A DNA stretch of 64,000 bases from Actinospineispora eucalypti (GTDB taxonomy: Bacteria; Actinomycetota; Actinomycetes; Mycobacteriales; Pseudonocardiaceae): assembly GCA_014208095.1 (NCBI GenBank), contig JACHMT010000004.1, forward strand, positions 1-64,000. Direction: 5' to 3'. Position numbers and translations under genes: made by a program. Shown here piece after piece: positions 1-8,808 of the stretch. Under the pieces are notes generated by a model, which was not told the origin of the DNA, searched no databases, and saw only the letters and a list, made by a program, of their open reading frames with translations. Numbering within the stretch: position 1 is the stretch's first letter; every line of letters begins with the position of its first letter.

Positions 1-5
1 GGAAC

Positions 6-812
6 TCAGGGCAGCCAGGAGACGTGGCCGGCCAGCAGGGAGTAACCGACGAAGGCCACGATGTCCAGCAGCGCGTGCGCCATGACCAGTGCCCAGAGCC
101 GCCCGGTCCGCTGCCAGAAGCGGGCGAACACCAGGCCCATCACCAGGTTGCCGACCGCGCCGCCCACTCCCTGGTACAGGTGATAGCAGCCGCGGACCAG
201 CGCGGACACCCCGGCCGAGGCGTTCTCCGACCAGCCCAGCCGGCGCAGCCGGTGCACCAGGTAACCGGTGAGCAGCACCTCCTCCGCCCATGCGTTGCCG
301 ATCGCCGAGATGACCAGCACCGGGGTGCGCCACCAGGTCTCGGTGAGCGTGCTCGGCCGGACCGTCAGGTTCACCCCGAGGTGCCGGCTGACCAGGTACA
401 GGGCCAGCCCGGGGATCCCGATCAGCGCAGCCAGGCCGACCGCCCGCAACGCGTCCCGCGCCGGCTGGCCCAGGTCCAGGCCGATGTCGCGCAGCGTGAA
501 ACCGGCCCGGACCAGCAGGTACCAGCCCAGCGCGCCCCAGCCGAACAGCTGCAGCGCGTAGGTCAGCTGCAGCGCCATGTCGATGTACTGGTTCACCGCC
601 GCCGGGGCGTTCAGCGCCACGCTCTGGTCGGAGAGCGGACCGGGCCGCAGCGCCGACTGCACCAGTGACAGTGCGCTGCGCAGCGCGGACATGCCGAGTG
701 TGATGCCGAAGACCAGCCACACCTCGACGATGCCGAGGCGTCGTTCCTCGGCGGTGGGCTCCGGCCGGGCGGGAGAGGATGGGTTGAACCATTGGCGCAG
801 CCTGCCCGTCAC
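6..812 (-). CDS. CPBP family intramembrane protease-like protein
   Basis: A 268-residue polytopic membrane protein with a GTG start. The CPBP (CAAX protease and bacteriocin-processing) signature is visible: a Glu-Glu pair at residues 177-178 (EEVLLTGYL), a second motif with a His near 211 (YHLYQG) and a third, HALLD, near 246-250 inside the last helices. The family cleaves substrates within the membrane. The usual Arg of EExxxR is Thr here, so activity may differ. The gene is transcribed away from a membrane protein starting 34 bp away. The substrate cannot be predicted. Confidence 0.85.
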   Translation of the reverse strand: MTGRLRQWFNPSSPARPEPTAEERRLGIVEVWLVFGITLGMSALRSALSLVQSALRPGPLSDQSVALNAPAAVNQYIDMALQLTYALQLFGWGALGWYLLVRAGFTLRDIGLDLGQPARDALRAVGLAALIGIPGLALYLVSRHLGVNLTVRPSTLTETWWRTPVLVISAIGNAWAEEVLLTGYLVHRLRRLGWSENASAGVSALVRGCYHLYQGVGGAVGNLVMGLVFARFWQRTGRLWALVMAHALLDIVAFVGYSLLAGHVSWLP

Positions 813-846
813 GGAGCCGCACGCTACCTGGCGTTACCCTGGCCTG

Positions 847-1482
847 GTGCGCCGGTTCATCTTCAGGCCGAGTTGGATGTTCGGTCACCTTGTCACGGTG
901 GTCGCCGTCCTGACCTGCCTGTGGTTGGGCGACTGGCAGTGGTTCCGCGCGGAGACGACCGGTTCGGTGCAGAACTGGGGCTACGCGCTGCAGTGGCCGC
1001 TGTTCGCGGTCTGCTTCGTGGTCGGCTGGTGGCGCATGCTGCTCCTGGAGTCCCGCCGGCTGGACGACCTGGAGGCCGAAGCGGCGGCGCCCTCGGTCGC
1101 TGTGGAGAGCCCGGTGGAAAACCTCGCCAGCTCTGTGGAAGACGCGGCCCACTCTGTGGACAACGCCTCCGGCCCGGTGGGAAAACCCGCCGCCCCTGTG
1201 AACAACTCCGGCACGGCTGTGGACCCAGCCGCCGACGCTGTGGGAAAAACCGCCGGTTCTGTGGAGAAGCCGGCCGAGCCTGTGGAGAAGCCGGCCGAGC
1301 CTGTGGAGAAGCCGGCCGAGCAGGTGGAGAACGGTGTCGCGCCGGGTCGCCCCAACGTCGCGCCGGGTCGCGCCGACGTGTCGTCGGCCGGCGATGCCGA
1401 GGATCCCGAGGATGCCGCGCTCGCCGCGTACAACCGGATGCTCAGGGAGCTCGCCGAGCGGGACGCCGCGTCTCGCCGCTGA
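847..1482 (+). CDS. Small membrane protein with C-terminal heptad-repeat tail
   Basis: The GTG at 847 is chosen because it places two hydrophobic segments (about residues 11-26 and 42-58) at the N-terminus; an upstream in-frame extension would run over the divergent gene. The protein is 211 residues. From about residue 85 to 165 the tail is built of about eleven 7-residue units of type A-x-x-V-E/D/G-K/N-P/A, ending in a near-perfect triplicate (AEPVEKP). The unit is exactly 21 bp in DNA. No enzymatic motif is seen. The function is unknown; the tail looks like an extended, charged cytoplasmic linker. Confidence 0.7.
   Translation: MRRFIFRPSWMFGHLVTVVAVLTCLWLGDWQWFRAETTGSVQNWGYALQWPLFAVCFVVGWWRMLLLESRRLDDLEAEAAAPSVAVESPVENLASSVEDAAHSVDNASGPVGKPAAPVNNSGTAVDPAADAVGKTAGSVEKPAEPVEKPAEPVEKPAEQVENGVAPGRPNVAPGRADVSSAGDAEDPEDAALAAYNRMLRELAERDAASRR
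1102..1344 (+). repeat. In-frame 21-bp tandem array with DnaA-box-like motifs
   Basis: GTG codons recur exactly every 21 bp at 1114, 1135, 1156, 1177, 1198, 1219, 1240, 1261, 1282, 1303 and 1324, with a further one at 1102. Most units begin TGTGGANAA; TGTGGACAA at 1155-1163 is the exact reverse complement of the actinobacterial DnaA box TTGTCCACA. The codon before GTG ends in T in nine of twelve cases (GCT, TCT, CCT), although the rest of the gene mostly avoids T at third positions. Confidence 0.6.
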
Positions 1483-1676
1483 CGTGCTGAGGGCGGGTCC
1501 GGCGCCAACGTCCGGCCCGAAGGTCGCGGGTAACCAGCCGCCGCCCGCATTGGCCGATGCGCACCGATGGCCCGCGGCACGGGCCGGGTAAGCCACCCGG
1601 AAGCGACCGCCGGAGACGGTGATCATGTAATGGCTCGGCGCGCCCGTACCGCTGGGTGCTGGCAGGATCTCCCGGT

Positions 1677-2327
1677 ATGACGACGCTTGAGTTGGGGCCG
1701 GACGAGCTGCTCACCACCACGCGGTCGGTGCGCAAGCGGCTGGACCTGGACCGGCCGGTGCCGCTGGAACTGGTCAAGGAGTGCCTGGAGATCGCGCTGC
1801 AGTCGCCGAGCGCGTCCAACGCGCAGAACTGGCACTTCGTGGTGGTCACCGACGCCGACCAGCGGGCGGCGATCGGCGACTACTACCGGCGGGCGTGGCA
1901 GGCCTACGTGGAGTCGAAGTACTACGCGGGCAACCTGTTCGCCGACGACCAGGCCCGCGCCCGGGTGCAGACCCGGGTCGGGGACAGCGCGTCCTACCTG
2001 GCGGAGCGGATGGGCCAGGTGCCGGTGTTGGTCATCCCGTGCATCGACGCGGGCAAGGCGGACCTGGGCACCGCCAACCAGGCCGGAATGTGGGGGTCCA
2101 TCCTGCCGGCCGCGTGGAGTTACATGCTGGCCGCGCGGGCCCGCGGGCTGGGCAGCGCGTGGACCACGCTGCACCTGAACTACGAGCGGGAGATCCGCGA
2201 GCTGCTGGGCATGCCGGACACCGTGCACCAGGGGGTGCTGCTGCCCACCGCGTACTTCACCGGCGAGACGTTCAGGCCGGCCCCGCGCCAACCCCTGGAG
2301 CAGATTTTGCACGTCGACCGCTGGTAA
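1677..2327 (+). CDS. Nitroreductase family protein
   Basis: A 216-residue FMN-dependent nitroreductase-fold protein. The N-terminal RSVRKRLD motif (FMN phosphate contact), SPSASNAQNWHFVVV (residues about 44-58) and the later Gly-rich LGSAWTT segment are typical of the family. It would reduce nitro, quinone or flavin-type substrates with NAD(P)H. ATG 1677 is preferred over GTG 1656 because an AGGA sits about 10 bases upstream. The last 56 bases overlap the 3' end of the convergent acyltransferase gene. Confidence 0.85.
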   Translation: MTTLELGPDELLTTTRSVRKRLDLDRPVPLELVKECLEIALQSPSASNAQNWHFVVVTDADQRAAIGDYYRRAWQAYVESKYYAGNLFADDQARARVQTRVGDSASYLAERMGQVPVLVIPCIDAGKADLGTANQAGMWGSILPAAWSYMLAARARGLGSAWTTLHLNYEREIRELLGMPDTVHQGVLLPTAYFTGETFRPAPRQPLEQILHVDRW

Positions 2328-3603
2328 CCCGGCGCATCGTGCGGCGGGCCGGCTCCTCGACCAGCCGGAACAGCAGGTGGGCGAGCACGAAGCTGGCCAG
2401 GAACACCACCGGGGTGAGCACCACCGACAGCGCAGAGTTGGCGCGGAACGCGGGGAAGCGCTCCATCACCGTCCACCACAGCTCGAACAGCGGCACGTGC
2501 ACCAGGTACAGGCTGTACGAGATCCGCCCGCCGTGCACCGCCCAGCCGGTGGCCAGCAGCCGCGCCGGCCCCCGGTCGGCCAGCGCCAGCGCGCCCACCA
2601 GCACCGGGAACAGCAGCAGCACGATGCCGCCCTGCTCGGAGCTGCCGTCCGGCGCGGCGCCCAGCGACTCGCCGTAGTACAGCCCGGCCAGGATCAGCCC
2701 CAGCGTCACCCAGGTCAGCCGGGACGCGGCCGAGCGCACCCGCGCGGTGCGCGGGATCTCTCGGACGATCAGGTAGACCAGCACCCCGGCGGTGAACCCG
2801 GTCAGGATCCGCGCCGCCCAGGAGAACGCGAAGTACGGGCTGCCGGTGTTCAGGCACTTCACCGCCACCGGCGCCATCAGCGCCACCGCCAGCACCCCGA
2901 GGACCGGCCGGGGCCAGTGCCGCATCCGGTAGAACACCAACGCGGTCAGCGGGAACAGCACGTAGGCCAGCCATTCCGCGCTGATCGACCAGGCCGGGCC
3001 CACCCAGGAAACCCCGTCGTGCCAGGGGTGGAACCACAGCTGGGTCATGGTCATCTGGTGCAGCCAGGAACCGAGCGACAGATCCGGCTGCACGTTCTGG
3101 TAGGCCGGCGAGGGGTCGCCCAGGCGCAGCTTCACCACCAGCAGGTAGGCCCCGAAAGCCGTGGTGACCAGCGCGTACACCGGCCAGATCCGGCAGACCC
3201 GGGCCCACAGGAACCGCCAGGACACTCCGGGAGAGAACCGGGGCCCGACCTTCCCGAGATAGGTGAAGGCGATGACGAAACCGGACAGCACGTAGAACAG
3301 GTCCACCCCGAGCGCGCCGGTGGTCACCACCGCAAAGACCGGGGACCGCTCGCCGAGCAGCCGGTCCACCCAGTCCCCCGGGGTGAACTGGAAGTGGAAG
3401 ACCACCACCCACGCGGCGGCGAACAGGCGCAGCCCGGTGAGCGGCCGGACCTCGCTGGGATCGGAGGCCAGGGTGCTCGCCGAGGCGAACTCCACGCCGA
3501 GCTTGCCGCGCTCGGGCGTCGGCCCGGGTCCCGGGGCGATTCCCGGGGCCGGCCCGGGCGCGGCAAGACGGTCGTGCGTGCTGGCGTGGGGTTCGGGAGC
3601 CAA
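2272..3603 (-). CDS. Acyltransferase family 3 membrane protein (OafA/YrhL type)
   Basis: A 443-residue protein with about ten membrane helices. After a Pro/Gly-rich N-terminus, the acyltransferase_3 signature LTGLRLFAAAWVVVFHF appears at about residues 56-72, carrying the catalytic-type His in the first helix. GVDLFYVLSGFVIAF follows, the second hallmark. The family O-acylates extracytoplasmic sugars or lipids. It lies directly downstream of glfT2 on the same strand (15-bp gap), so acylation of a cell-wall glycan is plausible. The acceptor is unknown. Confidence 0.88.
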   Translation of the reverse strand: MAPEPHASTHDRLAAPGPAPGIAPGPGPTPERGKLGVEFASASTLASDPSEVRPLTGLRLFAAAWVVVFHFQFTPGDWVDRLLGERSPVFAVVTTGALGVDLFYVLSGFVIAFTYLGKVGPRFSPGVSWRFLWARVCRIWPVYALVTTAFGAYLLVVKLRLGDPSPAYQNVQPDLSLGSWLHQMTMTQLWFHPWHDGVSWVGPAWSISAEWLAYVLFPLTALVFYRMRHWPRPVLGVLAVALMAPVAVKCLNTGSPYFAFSWAARILTGFTAGVLVYLIVREIPRTARVRSAASRLTWVTLGLILAGLYYGESLGAAPDGSSEQGGIVLLLFPVLVGALALADRGPARLLATGWAVHGGRISYSLYLVHVPLFELWWTVMERFPAFRANSALSVVLTPVVFLASFVLAHLLFRLVEEPARRTMRRVTSGRRAKSAPGVGAGPA

Positions 3604-3618
3604 GGTTCAGCCGGTCGA

Positions 3619-5628
3619 TCAGCCGTGGTAGGCGCGGACCCAGTACCGCGAGCCGGTCAGCTCGGGCAGCGAGTTGCGGTAGGTGCGGCGCATGCGGGGG
3701 AAGGCCCGGGCCAGCCGGATGTGGTTGCCGACCGCGGTGCGCAGCAGCGACCAGAACACCTTCGGGTCCCGCTTGCGGTAGGCCACCCCGCGCCCGTCGG
3801 CGGTACCCACCGTGGCGCCGTCCAGCCGGGCCATCAGGAACCAGCGGGCGTCCTGCGCGGCCACGTTCAGCTGCGGGCGGCGGTGGTGCTCCTCCTGCGC
3901 CGGCATGATGTTGTGGATAAGTCCGGAGATCAGGGTCGCGCCGATGGTGATCGGGTTCGTCGGCGGCTTCAGGAAGCGCGACGCGCGCACCCGGTCCATG
4001 GACGGCAGCGGCAGTTCCTTGGCGCTGGACAGGACCCGGCCGTCGTCGAACTCGGCCCGCTTCTTGCGCACCTCGCCGAGCGCGGTGGGCAGCGCGTCGA
4101 ACAGCGCCATCGGACCTTCACAGAAGTCGTGCATGGCCAGCTCCTGCAGCGCCACCGTGGAGTACTCCAGCGACATCAGGTGCTTGAGCGTGTTCTTCAT
4201 GCTGTCCATCAGCAGCGCGCCGCCGCGCCGGTACGGGCTGTGCAGCGCGGCCACCACCAGCCGGTTGCGCAGGTGGAAGTAGGCCTGCCAGTCGGTCGCG
4301 TCGTCCTTGTCCGACCAGGGCATGTGCCAGATGGCCACGCCGGGCAGGGTCGCCGTGGGGAACCCGGCGCGACCGGCGCGCAGGCCGTACTCGGTGTCGT
4401 CCCACTTGATGAACAGCGGCAGCGGCAGGCCCAGCTTCTCGGCCACCGTCCGGGGGATCAGGCACATCCACCAGCCGTTGTAGTCCACGTCGATCCGCCG
4501 GTGCAGGTCCTTGGACTTGGTGGCGTGCCGCAGCGGGTACTTGGCGAAGTCGTGGTCGTGCTCCACGTGCGGCGCCGGGCCCCACTTGAACTTGTACCGG
4601 TCGACGACCTCGCCCATGGTGTGCAGGTGGCTGCGGGCCTGCAGGTTCAGCATCTGGCCGCCCACCAGGGTGGGCTGCTCGGTGAACCGGGAGAACGCCA
4701 CCGCGCGCAGCACCGAGTCCGGCTCGATGACGATGTCGTCGTCCATCAGCAGGATCTGGTCGCAGTCGGTGTTGGTGAGCGCCTCGTGCATGCCCCGGGA
4801 GAAGCCGCCGGAACCGCCCAGGTTGGGCTGGTCCACCACGTTCAGCCGGTCGCCCAGCACGGCCGCCGCCGCCTCGAAACCGGCCTCGTCACGGATCTTC
4901 CGGTTGCCCTGGTCGGCCACGGTGACCGCGCCGAGGACGTCCAGCACCTTCTGGTCCTCGCCCAGCGCGGCCAGTGCGCCGACGCAGTCGGTCGGGCGGT
5001 TGAAGGTGGTGATGCCGATGGCCACCTTGGCCCGGCCGGGCGCGTTCACCGGGGCGTACCAGCTGGCCTCGTGCAGCGTGACCGGCTCGTCGTGGCTGGT
5101 CAGGTCGAACCAGTACCAGCCGCCGTCCTCGAACGGCCCCAGGTCCAGGTCGTAAACGGCCTGCTGGACGCTCTCCGTGTCGCCGCCGAGCACGCCGCCG
5201 GTGACGTGGATCTGCGTGCCGTCCGCCTTGGAGCGGTAGATGTCCACCCGGCACTCGCCCTCGGTGGCCAGCCGCAGCTGCACCCCCTCCAGGCTGGTCC
5301 AGCGCCGCCAGTAGCTGGCCGGGAAGGCGTTGAAGTAGGTGGCGAAGGAGATCTCCGACTGCGCCGGGACGCGCAGCGTGGTGCGGCCGTCGGCGGCGGC
5401 GCGCTTGCGGTTGCCCTCGTCCTCGTCCAGGTAGAGCGCACGCAGGTCCAGCGGGTCGCCGGTGCGCGGCAGGATCACCCGCTGCAGCAGCGCGCCGGGG
5501 CCGTCCCACTCGATGCCTCGGGCGACCGCCTTCGGCTCGGTCTTGGTCGGGGTGCGTCGCTTGCGCCCGGTGCCGCCGGATGTGCCGGAACCGTTCGGCG
5601 TGGCGGTGTGCTCGGCCAGGTCGGTCAT
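3619..5628 (-). CDS. glfT2: Galactofuranosyltransferase GlfT2
   Basis: A 669-residue GT2 enzyme, close to mycobacterial GlfT2 (about 637). GlfT2 polymerises UDP-Galf into alternating beta-1,5/1,6 galactan on the decaprenyl-linked acceptor at the inner membrane face. Visible are an N-terminal beta-sandwich region (about 40-190), the GT-A start KVAIGITTFNRP (about 201), the metal-binding MDDD at 295-298, the catalytic WDD at 409-411 and the WH at 434-435. ATG 5628 is chosen because AAGGA lies 7 bases upstream; the longer frame lacks a site. glf lies 3.2 kb upstream on the same strand, supporting the pathway. Confidence 0.95.
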   Translation of the reverse strand: MTDLAEHTATPNGSGTSGGTGRKRRTPTKTEPKAVARGIEWDGPGALLQRVILPRTGDPLDLRALYLDEDEGNRKRAAADGRTTLRVPAQSEISFATYFNAFPASYWRRWTSLEGVQLRLATEGECRVDIYRSKADGTQIHVTGGVLGGDTESVQQAVYDLDLGPFEDGGWYWFDLTSHDEPVTLHEASWYAPVNAPGRAKVAIGITTFNRPTDCVGALAALGEDQKVLDVLGAVTVADQGNRKIRDEAGFEAAAAVLGDRLNVVDQPNLGGSGGFSRGMHEALTNTDCDQILLMDDDIVIEPDSVLRAVAFSRFTEQPTLVGGQMLNLQARSHLHTMGEVVDRYKFKWGPAPHVEHDHDFAKYPLRHATKSKDLHRRIDVDYNGWWMCLIPRTVAEKLGLPLPLFIKWDDTEYGLRAGRAGFPTATLPGVAIWHMPWSDKDDATDWQAYFHLRNRLVVAALHSPYRRGGALLMDSMKNTLKHLMSLEYSTVALQELAMHDFCEGPMALFDALPTALGEVRKKRAEFDDGRVLSSAKELPLPSMDRVRASRFLKPPTNPITIGATLISGLIHNIMPAQEEHHRRPQLNVAAQDARWFLMARLDGATVGTADGRGVAYRKRDPKVFWSLLRTAVGNHIRLARAFPRMRRTYRNSLPELTGSRYWVRAYHG

Positions 5629-5844
5629 CTCAGTCCTTAAACGCTGCGGGGGAGTCGGCGGCGCAAGATCATTAACTGACCGCGCACGCCCCCCGAGAGT
5701 AGTGGTCACGCCGCGGTACCCGGCGCCCACCCCCTGGGCGCGTCAACCGATTTTGCCAAAGCCCCACGGGCCGCAGGGCCGTTCTGCTGTACTTGGTCCA
5801 CTCAGTCATTCGGCGGGTTTCAGCAGCTCAGATCGGGGAGAACC

Positions 5845-6096
5845 ATGTCGCGACCGCTGTCACCCGCCGTGGCGACCGGGTTGGCCCTGGCGTGCCTGCT
5901 CGGCCTGACCGGGGCCGCCGTCGCGGCGGAGAAACCCGTTCCGGCGCACGGCCCGCAGTGCCCGGACGGCTACCGGCTGGACGCGGACGGCCGCAACTGC
6001 GTGACCGACGGCCTGACGCCCTACAACATGCCGAGCGCCATCCCGTACGACCCCAACCGCAACAACGACAACCGCTACCAGTTCAACCCGAACTGA
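5845..6096 (+). CDS. Small secreted protein
   Basis: An 83-residue protein with a clear Sec signal peptide: Arg near the N-terminus, hydrophobic core to about residue 25 and cleavage after AVAA. The mature part is about 55 residues with two Cys (QCPDGY and NCVTDG, a likely disulfide) and an Asn/Asp-rich C-terminus (YDPNRNNDNRYQFNPN). A GGGGAGA ribosome site precedes the ATG. It is divergent from glfT2, with about 216 bp between. No family was recognised. Confidence 0.75.
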   Translation: MSRPLSPAVATGLALACLLGLTGAAVAAEKPVPAHGPQCPDGYRLDADGRNCVTDGLTPYNMPSAIPYDPNRNNDNRYQFNPN

Positions 6097-6112
6097 CCAC
6101 GGGTCGAACCGG

Positions 6113-7882
6113 CTACCGGTCGATGGCCATGGCCGAGCCGCCGCCGCGGCGGGCCGTCTCGGCGGCGGCCACCCAGCGCCCGTCCGGGCGCCGTTCCACG
6201 CCGGTGGCCGAGCCGAACTCCTCGACCTCGGTGAACTCGTGGCCCCGGGCCGCCAGCTCGTCGCGTTCGGGTTGGGCCGCCAGGAAGGCCGGCTCGGCCT
6301 CGGTCTTCGGCTCGTTGCGCTGGGACGCGCGGGGTGCGGCGATGGCGTCCACCAGTGACATGCCCAGGTCGAGGCGGTTGACCAGGGTCTGGGTGATGGT
6401 GCTCAGGATCGTGGTGCCCCCGGACGAGCCGACGGCGAGCAGCGGTTGGCCCCGGTCCAGCACGATCGTCGGGGACATGGAGCTGCGCGGGCGGTTGCCC
6501 GGGCCGGGCAGGTTCGGGTCACCGGGGATGGCCGGGGTGAAGCCGAAGTCGGTGAGCACGGTGGTCAGGAAGAAGCCCCGGCCGGGCACGACCATGCCGC
6601 TGCCGCCGATCTTCCCGATGGTCAGCGTGTAGGCGACCACGTTGCCCTTGGCGTCGGCCACGGTCAGGTGCGCGGTGTTCCGGCCCTCCGTCGCGCCCGG
6701 GGCCGGGGCGACGGTCACCGGGGCGACACAGGAGGCCGGTGCGTGGGGGTCACCGGCGCCGATGGGGCTGCGCGCGGCGTGGGCCGGGTCGATCAGGCAG
6801 GCCCGGGAGTCGGCGAACTGCTTGGAGAGCAGCGCCGCCGTGGGCACCTCGTTCGCGGCCGGGTCGCCCACCCACCGGTTGCGGTCGGCGAACGCCAGGC
6901 GGGTGGCTTCCAGGTAGCGGTGCAACAGGTCGGTCGACCGGCCGCGTGGGGTGGTGCGCTCCAGGATGTTCAGCGCCTCGGCCACGCCGATGCCGCCGGA
7001 GGACGGGGCGCCCATGCCGTAGACGTCCAGGCCCCGGTACGTGGTGTGGGTCGGGTCCCGGGGTATGACCTGGTAGCCGGCCAGGTCGGCGGGCGCCAGC
7101 TTGCCCGGGCGGACGCCCTGGCCCGGCTCGGTCCGGGGCGCGTTGGCGGCGGCGACGATGTCCGCGCCGATCGCGCCGCGGTAGATCGCCCCGACGCCTT
7201 TGGCGCCGAGCCGGTCGTAGGTGGCCGCCAGGTCGGGGTTGCGCAGGGTGGTGCCCACGTCCGGGGGCTGCCCGCCGGGCAGGTAGAGCTGGGCGGTGGC
7301 CGGGAACCGGGCGAACCGCTTCGCGTTCTCCTCGGTCTGGGCGCGGAAGGCCTGGTCGACCACGAACCCGTTGCGCGCCAGCTCGGCGGCGGGCTTCAGT
7401 AGCTCGGCCAGCGGGCGGGTGCCCCAGCGGCGGGCGGCTTCGTCCCAGGTGGCCGGGGTGCCGGGGACGCCGACGGCCAGCCCGCTGGACATCGCCTCGT
7501 CGGCGTTGATGGCCTGGCCGTTCTCGGTGAAGTGGTTCGCGTCGGCGGCGGCCGGCGCGGTCTCCCGGCCGTCCAGGGTGGAGACCTTGCCGCTGGCCGC
7601 GTCGTAGTAGACGAAGAACCCGCCGCCGCCTATGCCGGTCGAGTACGGCTCGGTGACGCCCAGTGCGGCGGCGGTGGCCACGGCCGCGTCCACCGCGTTC
7701 CCGCCGGAGCGCAGCACCTCCAGGCCGATCGCACTGGCGTACGGGTCGATGCTGGCCACCGCGCCGCCGTCGCCGACGGCCTCCGGGCGCATCGCGGGGC
7801 CGGTCTGCTGGGAGGAGGAGGTGCACGCGGTCAGGGCCACGCCCACCACCGCCGCGACCACGAGAAGCCTGCCACTGATCAC
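6113..7882 (-). CDS. Gamma-glutamyltransferase (lipoprotein form)
   Basis: 589 residues from a GTG start with AGGA about 9 bases upstream. The N-terminus is a lipoprotein signal peptide with a lipobox ending at the Cys of ALTAC (residue 20). The Ntn-hydrolase nucleophile region reads NTAHLTVAD near residue 405, where the Thr before Ala-His is the likely autoprocessing site, followed by SSGGTTILSTI in the small subunit. The substrate-binding TGIGGGGFFVYYD lies in the large subunit. It hydrolyses or transfers gamma-glutamyl groups outside the membrane. It is convergent with the small secreted gene (16-bp gap). Confidence 0.93.
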   Translation of the reverse strand: MISGRLLVVAAVVGVALTACTSSSQQTGPAMRPEAVGDGGAVASIDPYASAIGLEVLRSGGNAVDAAVATAAALGVTEPYSTGIGGGGFFVYYDAASGKVSTLDGRETAPAAADANHFTENGQAINADEAMSSGLAVGVPGTPATWDEAARRWGTRPLAELLKPAAELARNGFVVDQAFRAQTEENAKRFARFPATAQLYLPGGQPPDVGTTLRNPDLAATYDRLGAKGVGAIYRGAIGADIVAAANAPRTEPGQGVRPGKLAPADLAGYQVIPRDPTHTTYRGLDVYGMGAPSSGGIGVAEALNILERTTPRGRSTDLLHRYLEATRLAFADRNRWVGDPAANEVPTAALLSKQFADSRACLIDPAHAARSPIGAGDPHAPASCVAPVTVAPAPGATEGRNTAHLTVADAKGNVVAYTLTIGKIGGSGMVVPGRGFFLTTVLTDFGFTPAIPGDPNLPGPGNRPRSSMSPTIVLDRGQPLLAVGSSGGTTILSTITQTLVNRLDLGMSLVDAIAAPRASQRNEPKTEAEPAFLAAQPERDELAARGHEFTEVEEFGSATGVERRPDGRWVAAAETARRGGGSAMAIDR

Positions 7883-7934
7883 CTGACAGATCCTGCCGCA
7901 CCCAGGGCAACAACCGAGGTCGCACCCCGGCCCG

Positions 7935-8366
7935 TCAGCCTTCGGCGCCCTCGGTCCAGTGGCGGTGCAGGCGATCGGCGGCCTCCGCGCGGCTCATGCC
8001 GGCGACCTCGGCCTCGGTGAGTCCCACCCGGGTGAGCAACAGGTGGACGAGTTCGGCGGGCAGCGCGTGCGGCGGTGCCTTCGGCGCCCCTCGATCCGGG
8101 GCGACGCCGTCCTGGACACACGCCCAGAACGTCGCCTCGTCCACGCCGAGCTGGTCGCGCAGGATGTGCTTCCACAGCTTGGCGCCGTAGCCGGTGCGGT
8201 TCGGTGGGTGGGAGACCCCGGTGCGGAGCACGCGGCCGTCCGGTAGCGCCAGCTCGTAGGTCAGGTGGTGCGTACCGGTGCGGCCCCGGGCGTCACGCAC
8301 CCGCCGCCAACCTTCGGCCCGGCAGAACGTGTCGTGATCTTTCCGGGTCGGCGCCGGCCAGTTCAC
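7935..8366 (-). CDS. HicA-like toxin (toxin-antitoxin partner)
   Basis: 143 residues; the GTG at 8366 overlaps the antitoxin stop in GTGA, implying translational coupling. The N-terminal 85 residues read like an expanded HicA/dsRBD-type fold: a GWRRVRDARGRTGTHHLTYEL stretch places a conserved His after Gly-Thr, as in HicA mRNA interferases, followed by a strand-rich LPDGRVLRTGVSHP and a helix LWKHILRDQLGV. The C-terminal 55 residues form an extra helical extension (LPAELVHLLLTRVGLTEAEVAGMSRAEAADRL). Assignment as toxin rests on gene order and this similarity; activity is unproven. Confidence 0.65.
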   Translation of the reverse strand: MNWPAPTRKDHDTFCRAEGWRRVRDARGRTGTHHLTYELALPDGRVLRTGVSHPPNRTGYGAKLWKHILRDQLGVDEATFWACVQDGVAPDRGAPKAPPHALPAELVHLLLTRVGLTEAEVAGMSRAEAADRLHRHWTEGAEG

Positions 8367-8776
8367 CGGGCGGGGGCCCCGATGATCCAGTTGCGCAGCT
8401 GGCGGTCGTCGGACAGCTCGATCAGCTGCACCAGCCCCCAGTTGTCCCGGTGGTTCGGGGCGTCCAGCAGGTGGTCCTGCCAGTCCTCGGCGTACTCGCG
8501 CAGCGCGGCCAGCATTTCGTCCACCGCATCGTCGAACGTCTCGCCGTCGGCCGCGACCGGCACGCCCGGGATGAACGCCGACCAACCGCCGTCCTCCGCG
8601 ACCACCTCGGCCCTGGACGGCAGCAGTGAGGCGAGGAAGTAGCGCAGTCGCTCGACGTCCACCATCGCGGTACGGGCCGAGTCCCGACGCACCGTGGCCA
8701 CCCGGCCGCGCTCGGCCGCGTCCAACAGGTCTTTCAGGTGCGCGCGGGCCTCGGTGTAGGAGTTGAGCGTTGGCAT
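8363..8776 (-). CDS. Chimeric Phd/YefM-HicB-like antitoxin
   Basis: 137 residues. The first 50 residues (YTEARAHLKDLLDAAERGRVATVRR) resemble a Phd/YefM DNA-binding antitoxin. Residues about 58-95 (SAFIPGVPVAADGETFDDAVDEMLAAL) match the HicB partial RNase-H-like domain, with its P-x-x-P/E-G-x-T-x-x-E/D-A pattern. The rest is an acidic, Trp-containing tail. It is first in the pair, as is usual for antitoxins, and a perfect inverted repeat lies upstream at 8809-8827, consistent with autoregulation. The fusion of two antitoxin folds is uncommon. Confidence 0.65.
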   Translation of the reverse strand: MPTLNSYTEARAHLKDLLDAAERGRVATVRRDSARTAMVDVERLRYFLASLLPSRAEVVAEDGGWSAFIPGVPVAADGETFDDAVDEMLAALREYAEDWQDHLLDAPNHRDNWGLVQLIELSDDRQLRNWIIGAPAR

Positions 8777-8808
8777 GTCATCAGTCTCTGCCTGAGATGC
8801 GAGTACGT

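Noticed and set aside
2377..5640. A 1087-codon plus-strand open frame opposite the acyltransferase and glfT2 genes
   Set aside because: It is an antisense shadow typical of GC-rich coding DNA; the translation is low-complexity (Gln/Arg/His/Pro-rich) and the minus strand encodes two clear enzymes.
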